Below, piece by piece: positions 61,224-64,000 of a stretch of 64,000 bases of DNA. Below the pieces are notes generated by a model, which had not been told where the DNA came from, did no database searches, and was given only the letters and a program-made list of their open reading frames with translations. Numbering within the stretch: position 1 is the first letter of the stretch; each line of letters opens with the position of its first letter. The DNA is from Elmis aenea (Eukaryota; Arthropoda; Insecta; Coleoptera; Elmidae), in the NCBI GenBank assembly GCA_947652605.1, contig CANTFG010000190.1, positions 1 through 64,000 of the forward strand. Reading direction: 5' to 3'. A program made the position numbers and the translations under genes.

Positions 61224-64000
61224 TTGAAAGACATATGCAAAACAATTGTATTCATGTAAAGAGGCGATGGATAAACTGTTCCTGTGATATACAAATCAAT
61301 AATTAAAATTGTTTCGAAATAGTCGCTCAAGGAACATATGTATTAACTAAAGCACGGTATTTTTAGGAAATTATTAAAAATTAAAACCAGCTCTTTGAAA
61401 GACATATGCAAAACAATTGTATACATGTAAAGAGGCGATAGATAAACTGTTCCTGTAATATACAAATCAATAATTAAAATTGTTTAGAAATAGTCGCTCA
61501 AGGAACATATGTATTAACTAAAGCACGGTATTTTTAGAAAATTATTAAAAATTAAAACCAGCTCATTGAAAGACATATGCAAAACAATTGTATTCATGTA
61601 AAGAGGCGATGGATAAACTGTTCCTGTGATATACAAATCTATAATTAAAATTGTTTCGAAATAGTCGCTTAAGGAACATATGTATTAACTAAAGCACGGT
61701 ATTTTTAGGAAATTATTAAAAATTAAAACCAGCTCATTGAAAGACATATGCAAAACAATTGTATTCATGTAAAGAGGCGATGGATAAACTGTTCCTGTGA
61801 TATACAAATCAATAATTAAAATTGTTTAGAAATAGTCGCTCAAGAAACATATGTATTAACTAAAGCACGGTATTTTTAAGAAATTATTAAAAATTAAAAC
61901 CAGCTCATTGAAAGACATATGCAAAACATGTATTCATGTAAAGAGGCGATGGATAAACTGTTCCTGTGATATACAAATCAATAATTAAAATTGTTTAGAA
62001 ATAGTCGCTCAAGGAACATATGTATTAACTAAAGCACGGTATTTTTAGGAAATTATTAAAAATTAAAACCAGCTCATTGAAAGACATATGCAAAACAATT
62101 GTATTCATGTAAAGATGCGATGGATAAACTTGTCCTGTGATATACAAATCAATAATTAAAATTGTTTAAAAATAGTCGCTCAAGGAACATATGTATTAAC
62201 TAAAGCACGGTATTTTTAGGAAATCATTAAAAATTAAAACCAGCTCATTGAAAGACATATGCAAAACAATTGTATTCATGTAAAGAGGCGATGGATAAAC
62301 TGTTTCTGTGATATACAAATCAATAATTAAAATTGTTTCGAAATAGTCGCTCAAGGAACATATGTATTAACTAAAGCACGGTATTTTTAGGAAATTATTA
62401 AAAATTAAAACCAGCTCATTGAAAGATATATGCAAAACAATTGTATTCATGTAAAGAGGCGATGGATAAACTGTTCCTGTGATATACCAATCAATAATTA
62501 AAATTGTTTAGAAATAGTCGCTCAAGGAACATATGTATTAACTAAAGCACGGTATTTTTAGGAAATTATTAAAAATTAAAACCAGCTCATTGAAAGACAT
62601 ATGCAAAACAATTGTATTCATATAAAGAGGCGATGGATATACTGTTCCTGTGATATACAAATCAATAATTAAAATTGTTTCAAAATAGTCGCTCAAGGAA
62701 CATATGTATTAACTAAAGCACGGTATTTTTAGGAAATTATTAAAAATTAAAACCAGCTCATTGAAAGACATATGCAAAACAATTGTATTCATGTAAAGAT
62801 GCGAAGGATAAACTTGTCCTGTGATATACAAATCAATAATTAAAATTGTTTCGAAATAGTCGCTCAAGGAACATATGTATTAACTAAAGCACGATATTTT
62901 TAGGAAATTATTAAAAATTAAAACCAGCTCATTGAAAGACATATGCAATACAATTGTATTCATGTAAAGAGACGATGGATAAACTGTTTCTGTGATATAC
63001 AAATCAATAATTAAAATTGTTTCGAAATAGTCGCTCAAGGAACATATGTATTAACTAAAGCACGGTATTTTTAGGAAATTATTAAAAATTAAAACCAGCT
63101 CATTGAAAGATATATGCAAAACAATTGTATTCATGTAAAGAGGCGATGGATAAACTGTTCCTGTGATATACAAATCAATAATTAAAATTGTTTCGAAATA
63201 GTCGCTCAAGGAACATATGTATTAACTAAAGCACGGTATTTTTAAGACATTATTAAAAATTAAAACCAGCTCATTGAAAGACATATGCAAAACAATTGTA
63301 TTCATGTAAAAAGGCGATGGATAAACTGTTCCTGTCATATACAAATCAATAATTAAAATTGTTTAGAAATAGTCGCTTAAGGAACATATGTATTAACTAA
63401 AGCACTGTATTTTTAGGAAATTATTAAAAATTAAAACCAGCTCATTGAAAGACATATGCAAAACAATTGTATTCATGTAAAGAGGCGATGGATAAACTGT
63501 TCCTGTGATATACAAATCAATAATTAAAATTGTTTAGAAATAGTCGCTCAAGGAACATATGTATTAACTAAAGCACGGTATTTTTAGGAAATTATTAAAA
63601 ATTAAAACCAGCTCATTGAAAGACATATGCAAAACAATTGTATTCATGTAAAGAGGCGATGGATAAGCTGTTTCTGTGATATACAAATTAATAATTAAAA
63701 TTGTTTCGAAATAGTCGCTCAAGGAACATATGTATGAACTAAAGCACGGTATTTTTTGGAAATCATTAAAAATTAAAACCAGCTCATTGAAAGACATATG
63801 CAAAACAATTGTATTCATGTAAAGAGGCGATGGATAAACTGTTCCAGTGATATACAAATCAATAATTGAAATTGTTTCGAAATAGTCGCTTAAGGAACAT
63901 ATGTATTAACTAAAGCACGGTATTTTTAGGAAATTATTAAAAATTAAAACCAGCTCTTTGAAAGACATATGCAAAACAATTGTATTCATGTAAAGAGGCG
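61224..64000. repeat. Right copy of the near-identical 2.8-kb array segment (runs off the window)
   Basis: Partner of 57293-60069, about 99.8% identical by eye. The right edge is cut by the window, so the true unit may be the full 3.93 kb. Confidence 0.9.

Larger units (their letters stand above)
22585..64000. repeat. 171-bp satellite array, right segment (about 242 monomers), continues past the window
   Basis: Same monomer and orientation as the left segment. Period is exactly 171 bp: marker spacings close to integers of 171 once the few visible indels are counted (for example +1 near 36957, -1 near 38130, 41534 and 42917, +1 near 46488, +2 near 49222, -7 near 56720, -2 near 57996 and 61926). 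To the right of about 31 kb a distinct set of linked variants dominates, arranged in long higher-order units. There is no end to the array in the window and no gene. Confidence 0.97.
31400..64000. repeat. Long higher-order repeat domain (units of about 21-30 monomers)
   Basis: A marker monomer with GTATACATG and GCGATAGAT occurs at 32528, 36632, 43641, 43812, 47404, 52536, 57488 and 61419. Successive gaps are 24, 41, 1, 21, 30, 29 and 23 monomers. It is usually followed in order by monomers with AAATCTATAATT, CAAGAAACATATG, TAAACTTGTCC, GATATACCAATC, CATATAAAG, GCAATACAATTG, TTTTTAAGACATT, GTCATATAC, GCACTGTATT, TATGAACT and TTCCAGTGAT types. The order is shared but units gain and lose monomers. 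Confidence 0.85.

Noticed and set aside
31426..63857. Some twenty minus-strand reading frames of about 97 codons with almost identical translations (also at 10348-10620 and 18877-19170)
   Set aside because: They are satellite, not a gene family. The monomer is 57 codons long, and the recurrent TATTAACT to TATGAACT change removes the minus-strand stop, so a frame runs across adjacent monomers. The frames start at TTG rather than ATG and the translation repeats with the monomer.
8336..64000. CRISPR array
   Set aside because: There are no unique spacers; the whole 171-bp period is repeated sequence and the genome context is eukaryotic.
8336..64000. Primate alpha satellite, because of the 171-bp monomer
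   Set aside because: The monomer sequence does not resemble alpha satellite as I know it, and the embedded Jockey-type element points to an insect. The equal length is treated as convergence or coincidence.

Overview
The window looks like insect (at least arthropod) nuclear heterochromatin. It is AT-rich, has no cellular gene I can support, and consists of three things: a decayed LTR retroelement, a very large tandem satellite array, and a 5'-truncated Jockey-type non-LTR retrotransposon inside that array. The reverse transcriptase of the non-LTR copy resembles the insect Jockey clade. Nothing here identifies the species.

Region by region: 1-400 is unassigned flank. 401-8335 is a complete LTR-to-LTR unit with two 593-bp direct repeats (401-993 and 7743-8335) that start TG, end CA and are about 98% identical. 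A TATA box, an AATAAA signal and a primer-binding-site-like sequence all place the element on the minus strand, so 7743-8335 is its 5' LTR. Its 6.7-kb interior has no recognisable protease, reverse transcriptase, RNase H or integrase. It holds a small minus-strand ORF with three 69-bp coding repeats near the 5' end, and possible membrane-protein (env-like) remnants near the 3' LTR.

From 8336 to the end of the window the DNA is a head-to-tail array of a 171-bp monomer, about 318 copies. It is broken only at 21382-22584, where a young Jockey-like fragment with a poly(A) tail sits between two near-identical 59-bp flanks. The array is not uniform. Diagnostic monomer variants recur at exact multiples of 171 bp, giving higher-order repeats. 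To the left of about 31 kb these are 6-, 9- and 14-monomer blocks. To the right of about 31 kb a different variant set recurs in units of roughly 21-30 monomers, including a near-perfect 3,931-bp-offset duplication at the right end.

The most interesting object is the satellite itself. It has a 171-bp monomer with strict length conservation and nested higher-order repeats. A polymorphic site in each monomer partly resembles a CENP-B box. This makes it a candidate centromeric or pericentromeric satellite, which is inference from sequence only. The many about 97-codon minus-strand reading frames in the array are by-products of a monomer length divisible by three plus one recurrent stop-removing substitution, not genes.
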